A DNA stretch of 20,542 nucleotides from a virus, in the IMG/VR virus record IMGVR_UViG_3300042525_000208, positions 1 to 20,542 of that record. One strand, given 5' to 3'. Of this stretch, positions 13,068-20,542 are shown in pieces (within the stretch, counting starts at the first letter, position 1; each line of letters opens with the position of its first letter). Below the pieces are notes generated by a model that searched no databases, was not told the origin of the DNA, and saw only the letters and a list, made by a program, of their open reading frames with translations. The position numbers and the translations under genes were made by a program.

Positions 13068-15281
13068 TTATCCATAAGTTTCTAAAATCTCTCCTGCTCC
13101 ACTAATTCTGTAAGCTTGGAAGTAAGTGTCTGTTACTAATACCTTCCACCAAATATTAGCACCATTAAATCCTACATTTAACAAGTCATTTGTATAGAAG
13201 AAATCACCAATACTTGGCACTCCTATATCTTCAAGATATATCAAATTACTTGTTAAAGGAGCTGCATAAGCTAATTCCTTAGTTAAATAACCATTTGACC
13301 TAAAGTGACCATAGCCTGTTTCAGCAGTTGATAATTTATTGCTATCATATATAGTAGTCATTGTTGTAGATACATTATTAGGGTTTACCTCTAGTAAAGT
13401 AGCTGCTATAACATCATTAGGCAAGTCTATAGTAGAATTGCCAATTATATATCTCTTGTCGTTAACGCTAATTTGTGCAGGGTCGGTATCTATAGCCCTA
13501 ATAGGCATAGCACCACTAAATCTACCTTCTGATGTTTGCATACCCATAAATGCAGCATCTAGATTTATTATGTTTTTATTTAAGCAGTTTGAGTATTGTT
13601 TTACAACTAACTCACTTAGGCTTCTATATATATCTGTTGGGTATTCCTGTCTGTACCAATTTTTTAAGTTTAAACCAGCCGAATCACTTAAAAATCCCTT
13701 GTAGCTATACTTGCCATCATTTATGTCATTAAAGCCCATTGGTAGGTCTATTTCAAGCACATATTCATTATTGTTAGTAATATAGCTTTCTGTTGTTAGG
13801 CTGATAAAGGTGGACTGTAAATCAATTTTAAAATTACTTACATCTGCACCTGCAATGGTAGATTTCCAATAAGGAGCTGAATTGTCACATAAAATAAGCT
13901 CTACTACAAGTTGACCAGTTACAGGGCAAACAGGAGTTGTTACGTTTACATTAGCTTTTGGGTCAGCAGGATTAAAAGCCTCAAAATAATAGTGATCTCC
14001 TGTGTTAACTGCTTCTTTCCATGCTTTATTATTATCTAAGAAATAAGAAGGACCTGTTGCAGGATTAACTTGTACTTTTAATATAAACAATGCGTCTGGA
14101 CCACCAGCAGGAGTACCTAAACCTACTATGTCAAATGATATGTTAAAAGTATCACTTGAGTTAAGATTTGGTAGATTATTAGGAGATACTGAAACGTAAT
14201 AAGGATTAACTGTTAAATCATGGCTTAAAATAAAAGAATTATACTTTCTTTCAGGATATGGCTTTATGTAATTAGTGCCACCATTCCTAACTTGTGTCCA
14301 TCCAAAAGCATTGCTTACTGTTGGTGAAACATATTCATATATTTTTAAGTCCCAATTCGTAGCATAGTTTGTAGGGTTTTCAATAGTCTTGTTAAATCTA
14401 ATTTTGTTATAACCTTTTCTAATTAACTTAAATTGACTATTATCTACAAAATATAATCCTGTATCATTTCCTGAATATCCTTCAATAATACCTTTTACAT
14501 CAAATACGTCATTACCGCTTATTGTTCCATCACTATTATAAATAGTAACATAATAAGATTCTTGTGCAAACTGAGTTAAAGATACTATATGCCAATTACC
14601 ATTAGCCTGAAACAATCTTGCTCCAAAGCTTTTAGTTAACATAGTTAAAATCTCTAAACAGTTTAATGTTTCTTGTTTGTCATTAACTATTGTAGCATAA
14701 TTTATATATGTTTGGTCTAATGGATCAGCGTTTAAATTGCCTGTTCTATTAGTCATCCCTTCGGCATAAAAACTTATACCGCTTATAATATCATAATCTA
14801 ATGGGTATTCTAACTCTAATAAACAATCCTTTATAAAGGTCATTGCTTTTTGTACTTGTGTTAAGTATATAGTGTTAGGTAAATTGTACTTAATTCTTTC
14901 TAGCATACCCAAACCATCTATAGCACTAAAAGACAGTTCTTTTCTACCAGTGTTAAATAAAAACTGTACATCATCACTTATAGACCATCCTTGAAAATCT
15001 GTAATACCGCCTGATACAACCTTAACAAAATACTTTCTGTCATTTAGAGTTGTAAAGTTTGGCATATTTTCTATATTATCAGTAACGTCAATAGACACAT
15101 TTAATTGGCTAACATAAATAGGCTCAAACGTATCATCACTATTAGGTATATATTCTAATTGTAGACCTGTAGCTTGATATTCTATAGTGCTGCCAACATA
15201 TCCATCTTCGTAAAGATAAACTGTACTACTAACATTACTTTTACTAGCTGTATTTATTATATATTTTACTGCGTATGCCAT
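13068..15281 (-). CDS. Tail hub / baseplate-type structural protein (737 aa)
   Basis: Directly follows the tape measure (one-base TAATG overlap), the position of distal-tail and hub proteins in siphoviruses. The N-terminal 150 residues are beta-rich (STIEYQATGLQLEY, VSQLNVSIDVTD, ELSFSAIDGLGMLERI). Next comes a mixed region with CLEILTMLTKSFGARLFQAN and NWHIVSLTQF, resembling the hub region where proteins of this kind discuss a 'domain plus ring' layout. A carbohydrate-binding-like beta sandwich may lie at about 290-490, and the last third contains WYRQEYPTDIYRSLSELVVK and a C-terminal beta stretch. I recall similar large proteins after tape measures in Bacteroidota phages annotated only as tail proteins. 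The hub assignment rests mainly on gene order. Confidence 0.7.
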   Translation of the reverse strand: MAYAVKYIINTASKSNVSSTVYLYEDGYVGSTIEYQATGLQLEYIPNSDDTFEPIYVSQLNVSIDVTDNIENMPNFTTLNDRKYFVKVVSGGITDFQGWSISDDVQFLFNTGRKELSFSAIDGLGMLERIKYNLPNTIYLTQVQKAMTFIKDCLLELEYPLDYDIISGISFYAEGMTNRTGNLNADPLDQTYINYATIVNDKQETLNCLEILTMLTKSFGARLFQANGNWHIVSLTQFAQESYYVTIYNSDGTISGNDVFDVKGIIEGYSGNDTGLYFVDNSQFKLIRKGYNKIRFNKTIENPTNYATNWDLKIYEYVSPTVSNAFGWTQVRNGGTNYIKPYPERKYNSFILSHDLTVNPYYVSVSPNNLPNLNSSDTFNISFDIVGLGTPAGGPDALFILKVQVNPATGPSYFLDNNKAWKEAVNTGDHYYFEAFNPADPKANVNVTTPVCPVTGQLVVELILCDNSAPYWKSTIAGADVSNFKIDLQSTFISLTTESYITNNNEYVLEIDLPMGFNDINDGKYSYKGFLSDSAGLNLKNWYRQEYPTDIYRSLSELVVKQYSNCLNKNIINLDAAFMGMQTSEGRFSGAMPIRAIDTDPAQISVNDKRYIIGNSTIDLPNDVIAATLLEVNPNNVSTTMTTIYDSNKLSTAETGYGHFRSNGYLTKELAYAAPLTSNLIYLEDIGVPSIGDFFYTNDLLNVGFNGANIWWKVLVTDTYFQAYRISGAGEILETYG

Positions 15282-17491
15282 TACCCTCTTCTAATATTTA
15301 ATGATGAATTAGACCTTTGCATAGCCAAAACTAAGTCTTGTCCTCTTAATACAAACTGACCATTTCCACCACCACCAATCAAATCTTTTAATTTATCTAA
15401 AGGTGCTATAACCTCAGGGTTATTTTGTGCACCTGGATATTCACCCATTAGACCCATAGTAGGTCCTGATACAATACCGCCATTAGCAAATGCCGTAGGA
15501 TCAACAGCAGATTGCTTAAGTCTATTCTTAATTATAGTACCTAAAGCAACAGCTCCAACACCAGCAGCAATAGCTACAAAAGGATCAGGTGATGCAAAAG
15601 CTATTTGTAATAATGTTCCATATTGTATTAACATTTTACCAATGTTAATTAAAGCGTCAGCAAGTAATTTTTGGAAATGTTCAAGAGGCTTTACTTCGCC
15701 ACCACTTAATGCGTTACCTATATTTTCGCCTAAAGTTGTAAATGAATCAGCTAAAAATCCTGATATAATACCACTTATTCCTTGAGCAGTAGCTTGAAAT
15801 GTATCACCCAAAGATTCTATCTTGTTGTTCATTTCATCTATTTCCTTGTCTACTGCTGCAACTTGCGTAGGTAATCCAAGTAATTCTAACTTAGCTTTTT
15901 CTTCTTGTAATTTCTTTAAGGCATCTTTATAATCTTTTATTTGTAGATTAATGTTATTTCTATCTAATCTTAATCTTACCTTTAAAGCATCTTGTATTTT
16001 TTTAATTTCAGCAGAAGTCATGTTTTGATTTATCCTATCAATGGCATCTGCGATATTTTCTCTATTTTGTATTATTAACTTACCAATTTGAATTTCTTTG
16101 TCTAATTCTTTTTTTAGTAAATCTTCTTTTAAGTTGTACGTTTGTTTATATAAGTCAGCTATAGTATTTTGATAAAAGGACTCTTCAATAATCCCTTGAT
16201 TGTACCAAGCTACTAAATCAGCCATTGCTTTCTGAAGTAGTTGTACCTTTTTTAAATCATTGCCCTCTGCATAAGCCAACTGATTATCTAAATTATCTTT
16301 AAATAATCTTTGTTCTTCTTCTAAAGCTTTAAGAAAATCTTTTGCATAAGTGTCTTTTGGCTCAGGCTTGTCTTTACCTCCTCCACCACCAGGCAATAAA
16401 CCTGCTACAAATGTCTTTTGTAATTCAAGAATTTTGCTTTTTACTTTTTCAACAGCACTAGCTGCATTAAGAACAACTTGTTCTTGATTCATCCATTGTC
16501 TATCGGCTTCATTTGTATATGTTTTTGTAGCTAAAGATGTTACATCAATTTCTTTACTTAATGTTTGATAATTTAGTATACCATCTTTTACTACAGTTTC
16601 AGATGCTTTAGCTGTTTTTTTAGCTTGTCCAGCTAATTCCTTTTCTTTATCTAAAACCTTTACTAATGCAACATATTCATCTTTATAAGCAGCAATAAGA
16701 GCCTGATTAAGCATTGCTTCTGTAACCTTCTTAATTGCTTCTTCTGATTTGCCTGTTTTTATAGTATTTTCATCTAACTTTATACCATAATCTTTAAGAA
16801 CCTTATTTACTTCATTAATTGCATTCTTTCTTTGTAAATCAGTAGAGTTTGCATCTCTTGCTATTTTAACATAATTTGTAAGCAATAATTCGTTAGCGTA
16901 ATAATCATTTTTAGAATCGCCTAAAGCTTTATTTAAATCTTCTTGTGATTGCTTTAATTCATCAGTAGTTTTTTTAGCTTTAAACATACCCATATCCCAA
17001 GCTGTAATAACAGCTATAAGAGCAGATATACCTAAATATATAGGACCAGTCATTTTAGCAAACCCACCAGCAACGGCAGGAAGGTTATTTTGAATACCTC
17101 TAAATCCAAATGGCAAATCCTGTATAACTAACGCAAGGTTAGTCCATTGTATATTATTTTTTCGTAAAGAGCCTGTAGTAGCATCTATCCCAGCAGATGT
17201 TGGCATTGATGCAGTCATTTTCTTAAAACTAGCACTAGCTGGGTCTATTCCATTTGCAACCAAAGACTGAAAGTCTTTTTGAAGTTTATTAGCAGCAGCT
17301 CCTGCTTGTTGTGATGCAGGACCAAATAACTTAATAGCAGCCTCTAGATTTTTAGCGTTCTTTTGAATGTTATTAGCAATTTTTTGGAACTCTTTATCAG
17401 TACCATTAAACTGACCAATCATTTGATATAACGCATCATTAACCCCTTGAAAATCGAGGTTTAGTTTTAAGTCTACTTGATTATCTGCCAT
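15281..17491 (-). CDS. Tail tape measure protein (736 aa)
   Basis: Sets tail length and is ejected with the DNA. It has the typical make-up: helical charged N-terminus (1-115), a hydrophobic segment at about 150-166 (IYLGISALIAVITAW), a long coiled-coil middle (about 170-570, including DKEIDEMNNKIESLGDTFQ-like segments), a Gly/Ala-rich hydrophobic part near 620-660 (FVAIAAGVGAVALGTI) and the family-typical C-terminal GGIVSGPTMGLMGEYPGA...PEVIAPLDKL. At the usual 0.15 nm per residue, 736 residues predict a tail near 110 nm. It follows the frameshifted chaperone pair and overlaps the hub gene by one base. Confidence 0.92.
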   Translation of the reverse strand: MADNQVDLKLNLDFQGVNDALYQMIGQFNGTDKEFQKIANNIQKNAKNLEAAIKLFGPASQQAGAAANKLQKDFQSLVANGIDPASASFKKMTASMPTSAGIDATTGSLRKNNIQWTNLALVIQDLPFGFRGIQNNLPAVAGGFAKMTGPIYLGISALIAVITAWDMGMFKAKKTTDELKQSQEDLNKALGDSKNDYYANELLLTNYVKIARDANSTDLQRKNAINEVNKVLKDYGIKLDENTIKTGKSEEAIKKVTEAMLNQALIAAYKDEYVALVKVLDKEKELAGQAKKTAKASETVVKDGILNYQTLSKEIDVTSLATKTYTNEADRQWMNQEQVVLNAASAVEKVKSKILELQKTFVAGLLPGGGGGKDKPEPKDTYAKDFLKALEEEQRLFKDNLDNQLAYAEGNDLKKVQLLQKAMADLVAWYNQGIIEESFYQNTIADLYKQTYNLKEDLLKKELDKEIQIGKLIIQNRENIADAIDRINQNMTSAEIKKIQDALKVRLRLDRNNINLQIKDYKDALKKLQEEKAKLELLGLPTQVAAVDKEIDEMNNKIESLGDTFQATAQGISGIISGFLADSFTTLGENIGNALSGGEVKPLEHFQKLLADALINIGKMLIQYGTLLQIAFASPDPFVAIAAGVGAVALGTIIKNRLKQSAVDPTAFANGGIVSGPTMGLMGEYPGAQNNPEVIAPLDKLKDLIGGGGNGQFVLRGQDLVLAMQRSNSSLNIRRG

Positions 17492-17495
17492 TATC

Positions 17496-17777
17496 CTATT
17501 TCTTTATATTATCGTATTTTTTTAAGACCTCTTTAAGTTCCTCAGGTGTCATTACCCTCTGTTTTACAAAGTTACGATTATCGCAGTCAAGTGGTAAAAG
17601 CTCATGTGGCTTTATCTTTTTCCCTTTTGGAAGTTGTATATTTAACAAAATAGAAGTTTGCCACCTTGCTCTTAACCATTCTTGTTCTTCTTTATGACGG
17701 TAACCATACCAAATAAAATCTAACTCAGCCATCGTCATATCCCAAAACAAATGGGGAAGCACTTGGCACTCCCCCAT
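17496..17777 (-). CDS. Tail assembly chaperone, downstream frame (T-like part, 93 aa from its ATG)
   Basis: This is the second part of the chaperone pair that coats the tape measure during tail assembly. Visible core: LPHLFWDMTMAELDFIWYGY and HKEEQEWLRARWQ, a helix rich in aromatic residues common in chaperones of this position, and a C-terminal helix TPEELKEVLKKYD. The frame is open upstream of the ATG: reading on from the A9 run of the previous gene in the -1 frame gives KLEWIDIERYTMGECQ, joining the two ORFs without a break. The fusion would be 226 aa (122 + 104). The ATG at 17777 sits inside a strong hairpin and has no good leader, so separate initiation looks unlikely. It lies between major tail protein and tape measure genes, exactly where lambda-type G/GT frameshifts occur. 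Confidence 0.85.
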   Translation of the reverse strand: MGECQVLPHLFWDMTMAELDFIWYGYRHKEEQEWLRARWQTSILLNIQLPKGKKIKPHELLPLDCDNRNFVKQRVMTPEELKEVLKKYDNIKK

Positions 17778-17778
17778 T
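17750..17778 (-). promoter_or_regulatory. 10-bp RNA hairpin covering the ATG of the downstream chaperone ORF
   Basis: In the mRNA, AAUGGGGGAG (17778-17769) pairs with CUUCCCCAUU (17759-17750) around a nine-base loop, giving ten pairs with one G-U. This is a very stable stem in such AT-rich DNA. It includes the only ATG of the downstream ORF and starts 31 bases after the slippery site, farther than the usual 5-9 bases of a classical frameshift stimulator. It could prevent internal initiation so that the downstream part is made only as a fusion, or slow ribosomes at a distance. Confidence 0.65.
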
Positions 17779-17803
17779 GTATATCTTTCAATATCAATCC
17801 ACT

Positions 17804-18175
17804 CTAATTTTTTTTTACAGCGTCTTTATTAGCTTTTTTGTTAGTAGGTTGTTCAACACCACTATTCATGCTTTCTGCTAAAGAAGCCATAACATCTTGG
17901 AACTTCTTACTACCTAATCCACCCATATCATCAATCCAATCACATACTTCAATATCTGTAAAGCTTGGAGTTATTCCTTGACTATACAATGGATATTCTG
18001 CCGCAGCTTTTAGCAAATTAGTAATCGCATCTAATGATTGATTACCTGATAATGCTTCCGATATGTCCGATGGTCCAATGCCTTGAAGTTGACAGAATCT
18101 TTTTAAAGACCATGTACAAAACCTCATAGGTATTTTAGTCCCATCACTTAGGGATAGTTCGTAATGTCCTCTCAT
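17804..18175 (-). CDS. Tail assembly chaperone, upstream frame (G-like part, 123 aa)
   Basis: First chaperone ORF after the major tail protein gene. It is a soluble helical protein (TWSLKRFCQLQGIGPSDISE, AITNLLKAAAEYPLYSQG, VCDWIDDMGGLGSKKFQDVM) with a Lys/Asn-rich flexible tail ending KKANKDAVKKN. The N-terminus RGHYELSLSDGTKIPMRFCT, followed by a helical domain, fits the common layout of such chaperones in Bacteroidota and other siphoviruses. The last codons contain the slippery A9 run; most ribosomes should stop at TAG, a minority should shift -1 into the next ORF. Role in tape-measure folding and tail-tube assembly is inferred from family and order. Confidence 0.85.
   Translation of the reverse strand: MRGHYELSLSDGTKIPMRFCTWSLKRFCQLQGIGPSDISEALSGNQSLDAITNLLKAAAEYPLYSQGITPSFTDIEVCDWIDDMGGLGSKKFQDVMASLAESMNSGVEQPTNKKANKDAVKKN
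17810..17816 (-). promoter_or_regulatory. Probable -1 programmed frameshift site A AAA AAA
   Basis: The 3' end of the upstream chaperone gene reads GTA AAA AAA AAT TAG within a run of nine A (17816-17808). The heptamer A AAA AAA fits the X XXY YYZ slippery pattern in the zero frame; a -1 slip continues AAA TTA GAG TGG straight into the downstream ORF, two codons before the zero-frame stop would end translation. The position between chaperone ORFs upstream of the tape measure is the conserved place for this event in long-tailed phages. Confidence 0.85.
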
Positions 18176-18196
18176 ATTTTGGTGTTTTTGGTGTTA

Positions 18197-18631
18197 TTAT
18201 GCGTTAGTAGCCTGAGTTAATTGACCTTGTCCTGTAAAAGAAGCAGAGTAAGTAACTGGAGACTCCATGTCAGCAGTAATATCTAAGCTTTCTACAAATG
18301 CAGAACCAGACCAAATTAAGTCACCTACGATTGGAGTGCTACCGTTAACTGTAGTAAACTTAACTGTAACTACACCTCTACCATTTAAAGCAGAGAAAAT
18401 ATCTCCTACTACATAGTTTGTACCTGTTGGTTCAACTGTAGTAAGACCATCTGTAGTTAAAGACCAAGAACGCAAACCTGCGATTTGATCAGCCCATCCA
18501 CCACTTGATTTAGTTGTTGCATCTGGTAAGTCAGCACTTACAGATAAAGAGCAAGATGTAGAATGAGCTACAACTTCAGTTCCTACTAGAACTACTAGGT
18601 TTGTACCATTAAAAATTCCTGTTGTTGGCAT
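18197..18631 (-). CDS. Major tail (tube) protein (144 aa)
   Basis: Forms the stacked rings of the tail tube. The sequence is beta-rich: FNGTNLVVLVG (7-17), TSCSLSVSADLPDATTKSSG (25-44), GWADQIAGLRSWSLTTDGL (45-63), GVVTVKFTT (86-94) and VTYSASFTGQGQL (126-138). The W-ADQ-x-x-G-x-RSW-S-x-x-x-DG core is the usual signature of phage tail tube proteins of this size. It lies between the tail terminator-like and the tail chaperone genes, as expected. The 389-aa protein at 11883 is a divergent, expanded paralog. As a highly expressed protein it has its own A/T-rich leader (AAAATTAAAATAAA before the ATG). Confidence 0.88.
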   Translation of the reverse strand: MPTTGIFNGTNLVVLVGTEVVAHSTSCSLSVSADLPDATTKSSGGWADQIAGLRSWSLTTDGLTTVEPTGTNYVVGDIFSALNGRGVVTVKFTTVNGSTPIVGDLIWSGSAFVESLDITADMESPVTYSASFTGQGQLTQATNA

Positions 18632-18650
18632 TTTATTTTATTTTAATTTT

Positions 18651-19079
18651 TTATAATATTTGAGTTACAAAGTGATCCATTGTAATTACTCTTCTGAAAA
18701 CATAAGATTCGTCTACATAATCAAATGTAGCGATATTGCTTGTCATCTTACGAGTAACTATTTTAAAGTCAGGAGAAGCACTTGGGTAATCAGGTACATT
18801 AACGCCTATGATCTCTAACAATTCGTTAGCCCACTGGTCTACCGATTTCTGACCTACTTCACCTGACTTAAGAGTTCTATACACAACATCAAATTGAATA
18901 GTAACATCAAAGTTATAACTCTGTTTGTCGCTATTTTCTAAAGATGTTTGACTGCTTATGAGTAAAAACGGAGGCTCTACATCGTCAGGTGCAATAGTAT
19001 CGTAAACACCCAAAGAAAAACTCTCTGAGGCTAACTTATCTACATAAGCCTTTCTAATAGCTAATCCGCAATCTTTCAT
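18651..19079 (-). CDS. Tail terminator / tail completion-like protein (142 aa)
   Basis: Protein of the size and position of tail terminators that cap the tube and join it to the head. It has an N-terminal helix GLAIRKAYVDKLA, a strand after PPFLLISSQ, NFDVTIQFDVVYRTL, a helix around VDQWANELLEII and a C-terminal strand SYVFRRVITMDHFVTQI. The pattern recalls DUF3168/gpU-type tail completion proteins, though identity is not certain. The start overlaps the stop of the 50-aa gene by one base (TAATG). It directly precedes the major tail protein gene. Confidence 0.75.
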   Translation of the reverse strand: MKDCGLAIRKAYVDKLASESFSLGVYDTIAPDDVEPPFLLISSQTSLENSDKQSYNFDVTIQFDVVYRTLKSGEVGQKSVDQWANELLEIIGVNVPDYPSASPDFKIVTRKMTSNIATFDYVDESYVFRRVITMDHFVTQIL

Positions 19080-19231
19080 TAAGCTTCTGTTTCCTCTTTT
19101 ACTTCTTCAGGATTTTGCTCCTGAGCAAGTTTTGATAAGAACTGAGTTAAAGGTAAACCATACTTAGTTGGTAATTCTTGGATGAACGCATCTAATTGTT
19201 TTACCTGCTCTTCGTTTAGTGTAATTGTCAT
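19079..19231 (-). CDS. Small unknown protein in the head-tail module (50 aa)
   Basis: The ORF starts MTITLNEEQVKQLDAFIQEL and ends KEETEA. It is acidic and helical, with a predicted helix 6-19 and another at about 27-38 (LTQFLSKLAQEQ). It fills the 196-base space between the gp10-like gene and the tail-terminator-like gene, and its stop overlaps the next start by one base (TAATG), a coupling used several times in this operon. A TAAATTTG promoter-like site lies 15 bases ahead of its ATG. No family recognised. Confidence 0.78.
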   Translation of the reverse strand: MTITLNEEQVKQLDAFIQELPTKYGLPLTQFLSKLAQEQNPEEVKEETEA

Positions 19232-19246
19232 GGTATTAATTTTGTA

Positions 19247-19254
19247 CAAATTTA
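19247..19254 (-). promoter_or_regulatory. Bacteroidota-type -7 element TAAATTTG inside the late operon
   Basis: TAAATTTGTA on the - strand, identical over ten bases to the site at 3486-3477. It lies in the only noncoding gap of the head-tail module (44 bases between the gp10-like stop and the 50-aa start), and a start point about seven bases on would leave a short leader. No good TTG -33 element is seen upstream. It could add transcription of the tail genes, including the major tail protein. Confidence 0.55.
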
Positions 19255-19275
19255 GTGAAATATATTTATATAAGA

Positions 19276-19764
19276 TTACCTTACTTTATAGCTTTTTAAG
19301 GTTTTTAACAATGTTGCATATTTCTCATCAAAGGTCTTAAAGAAGAATGGTCTATTCGGCATATTGTAATTCCTTAATTTTGAACCTCTAAATTGTGAAG
19401 CAAAGCTATTCATTGGCTTTTTAAGGCTAAATTTATATTTAGGAATTCCAAATCCACCTCCTGTACCAAATTCAACATAAGGTGCATATTTAACTGTTTC
19501 ATTGCCCATAGAGAATGAGGCATACCCATTTTGATATGGAGTTGATGATACGCTTCTAGATAAATTACCAGTTCTTTTATATGGTTTTTTTGCTGTAGAA
19601 GGAACTCTAGGCAAGTTACCTGCTTTTGTTGTAGCTTCTATTTCCATAGCTTTTACAGCCTTATTAACTTCTTGTATAGCATAAGCCTTGTACAATTCTG
19701 CTGTTTGCTTATACTTATCTCTTATTTTAATTAAAGCCTTAGTATCTACTGTAAATGTAGCCAT
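19276..19764 (-). CDS. HK97 gp10-like head-tail / tail completion protein (162 aa)
   Basis: Family signature: RTGNLSRS (64-71) followed by KYAPYVEFGTGGG (92-104) and RPFFFKTF near 138-145; this is the classic HK97 gp10-like pattern with L-x-x-S, Y-x-x-x-V-E-x-G-T and RPF. An N-terminal helix (10-48, ALIKIRDKYKQTAELYKAYA) precedes it. It acts at the head-tail joint or tail completion. The start overlaps the stop of the head closure gene by one base (TAATG). It lies in the standard order connector, closure, gp10, terminator, tube. Confidence 0.88.
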   Translation of the reverse strand: MATFTVDTKALIKIRDKYKQTAELYKAYAIQEVNKAVKAMEIEATTKAGNLPRVPSTAKKPYKRTGNLSRSVSSTPYQNGYASFSMGNETVKYAPYVEFGTGGGFGIPKYKFSLKKPMNSFASQFRGSKLRNYNMPNRPFFFKTFDEKYATLLKTLKSYKVR

Positions 19765-20084
19765 TATTTAAGGGTTGAGCAACCTATTAAAAAATACTTA
19801 TTACGATCTTGTTCGTTTATGATAGAATTTATCATATATAACTTATTTTGGAATGTAATGGTCAACTTCTTATCAAATACTTTAGATGTTGTATATCTTA
19901 TTCTAAATGTAATATCAGCAGCAAAACCATCTGTACCAGCTATATTTGTTCTTGTGTTTGTGTCTGTAACAATCTCAGCCCAGCAAGTATAATAAGCTGC
20001 AAGGGTGTTTACAAAACCACCTGCACCGTCAGAAGCTCCAGTCTTACTATTAAAAGTAATCCTATTCATTAATCTTCCTATCAT
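19764..20084 (-). CDS. Head closure / head-tail joining protein (106 aa)
   Basis: Fits the SPP1 gp16-type (phage H-T-join) family: N-terminal GRLMNRITFNSKTGASDGAG with the R-I-T-F strand, DGAGGFVNT before the W-AE segment (YYTCWAEIVTD), ITFRIRYTTSKVFD, and KLYMINSIINEQDRNKYFLI near the end, the usual I-x-x-I-x-x-x-x-x-x-x-Y-L pattern. It forms the stopper between connector and tail. It is coupled by one-base overlaps to genes on both sides. Confidence 0.88.
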   Translation of the reverse strand: MIGRLMNRITFNSKTGASDGAGGFVNTLAAYYTCWAEIVTDTNTRTNIAGTDGFAADITFRIRYTTSKVFDKKLTITFQNKLYMINSIINEQDRNKYFLIGCSTLK

Positions 20085-20542
20085 TAGATAATTACATTTA
20101 TGCGTTTAAATGGCTTCATAAGCTCGTATGCGGTCATCAAATTAGCTGAAGGCTTAGTTGCTTCAACTGAAGATTCTCTGTACTCATATAGGTCTGAAAT
20201 CATCTTTAAAAGGGCAGTCTTCATTGTTGTAGGAGTAGTAGCGTAACCACAAGTGTAAGTAAATCTAAACTCGTTATCGAAAATGCTAGTCATGTAGACC
20301 TTTTTGGTTGTTTCACCAAGCACCTGGTAATCCCCAACAGACATTGCTACCCAAGCTGTGCTATCCCAGTATTCTACTACTGATATAGTGTTTGTAGGAG
20401 TGTAAGGTAACTCTATAAAGCTATCTACATAAGCTACAACTCTTAAAGTTCTAGGAGTCATTGCGACACCTGCATATTGCTCAAGTCTTGTTTGAGCTGT
20501 ATTGATTAAAGATGTAATCAAAGTATCATCTTCACTATAATC
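20084..20542 (-). CDS. Head-tail connector, gp6-like (C-terminal 152 aa; gene cut by right window edge)
   Basis: Adaptor ring protein between portal and head closure protein. The frame is open to the window edge and reads DYSEDDTLITSLINTAQTRL, a typical gp6/gp15-type N-terminal helix, so a TTG at 20521 sometimes chosen as a start is only an internal Leu codon. Other family features: EQYAGVAMTPRTL, FIELPYTP...ISVVEYWD, VGDYQVLG, FRFTYTCGYATTPTTMKTAL, and a C-terminal helix ending MKPFKRINVII. It begins the visible part of the head-tail module. Only a short N-terminal piece appears to be missing. Confidence 0.88.
   Translation of the reverse strand, partial: DYSEDDTLITSLINTAQTRLEQYAGVAMTPRTLRVVAYVDSFIELPYTPTNTISVVEYWDSTAWVAMSVGDYQVLGETTKKVYMTSIFDNEFRFTYTCGYATTPTTMKTALLKMISDLYEYRESSVEATKPSANLMTAYELMKPFKRINVII

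Noticed and set aside
20499-20521. TTG start for the connector gene at 20521
   Set aside because: The frame stays open to the window edge and reads a typical family N-terminal helix; the gene is truncated, not started there.
1-20542. CRISPR array, tRNA genes, insertion sequences, integrase, attachment sites
   Set aside because: No regularly spaced repeats, no cloverleaf-like sequence and no transposase or recombinase motifs were seen on either strand.

Overview
The window looks like part of the genome of a long-tailed (siphovirus-type) phage or prophage of a Bacteroidota host, most likely a Flavobacterium-like bacterium. The DNA is AT-rich. Gene starts lack Shine-Dalgarno sequences and instead have A/T- or A/C-rich leaders. 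Two copies of TAAATTTG match the Bacteroidota -7 promoter consensus. One exported protein has the typical Bacteroidota signal-peptide end SYSQ, and the tail fibers carry GNVGIGT and KGFLPPRMT segments common in phages of this phylum. No integrase, repressor, terminase, portal, capsid or tRNA gene is visible, so lifestyle cannot be decided.

Left arm (1-2917, + strand): the end of an early/replication operon. It holds the C-terminus of a DnaB-type helicase, two paralogous small proteins starting MKTAMQEL, an HTH-like protein, an unknown basic protein, a VRR-NUC nuclease with a 43-aa basic protein gene overlapping its 3' end, a MazG-like small protein, small unknown proteins and a two-helix membrane protein. 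It ends at a strong intrinsic terminator (2887-2917). The convergent junction (about 2861-3083) carries several stacked hairpins.

Right arm (3084-20542, - strand, transcribed right to left): the late operon in textbook siphovirus order. In order of transcription: head-tail connector (partial), head closure protein, HK97 gp10-like protein, a 50-aa protein with a promoter-like site in front, tail-terminator-like protein, major tail tube protein, two tail assembly chaperone ORFs joined by a probable -1 frameshift, tape measure, a large hub/baseplate-type protein, a tube-fold protein with an inserted domain, fiber 1 plus a small accessory protein, fiber 2 plus a paralogous accessory protein, a cluster of exported or membrane coiled-coil proteins (possible spanins), a holin candidate, a 28-aa membrane microprotein, an M15 peptidase endolysin and a metallophosphoesterase. 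A long terminator (3504-3549) closes the operon. Two short - strand genes follow.

Most interesting points: (1) the A-AAA-AAA slippery site at the chaperone junction, together with a 10-bp hairpin that buries the only ATG of the downstream ORF; (2) a 389-aa protein that is a second copy of the tail-tube fold split by about 160 residues of a domain also found in fiber 1; (3) the duplicated [fiber + small MKTI-protein] module; (4) the overlapping exported-protein cluster next to the holin, resembling spanin gene architecture but without an obvious lipobox; (5) three real-looking small genes of 28, 43 and 50 aa plus a weaker 53-aa candidate.
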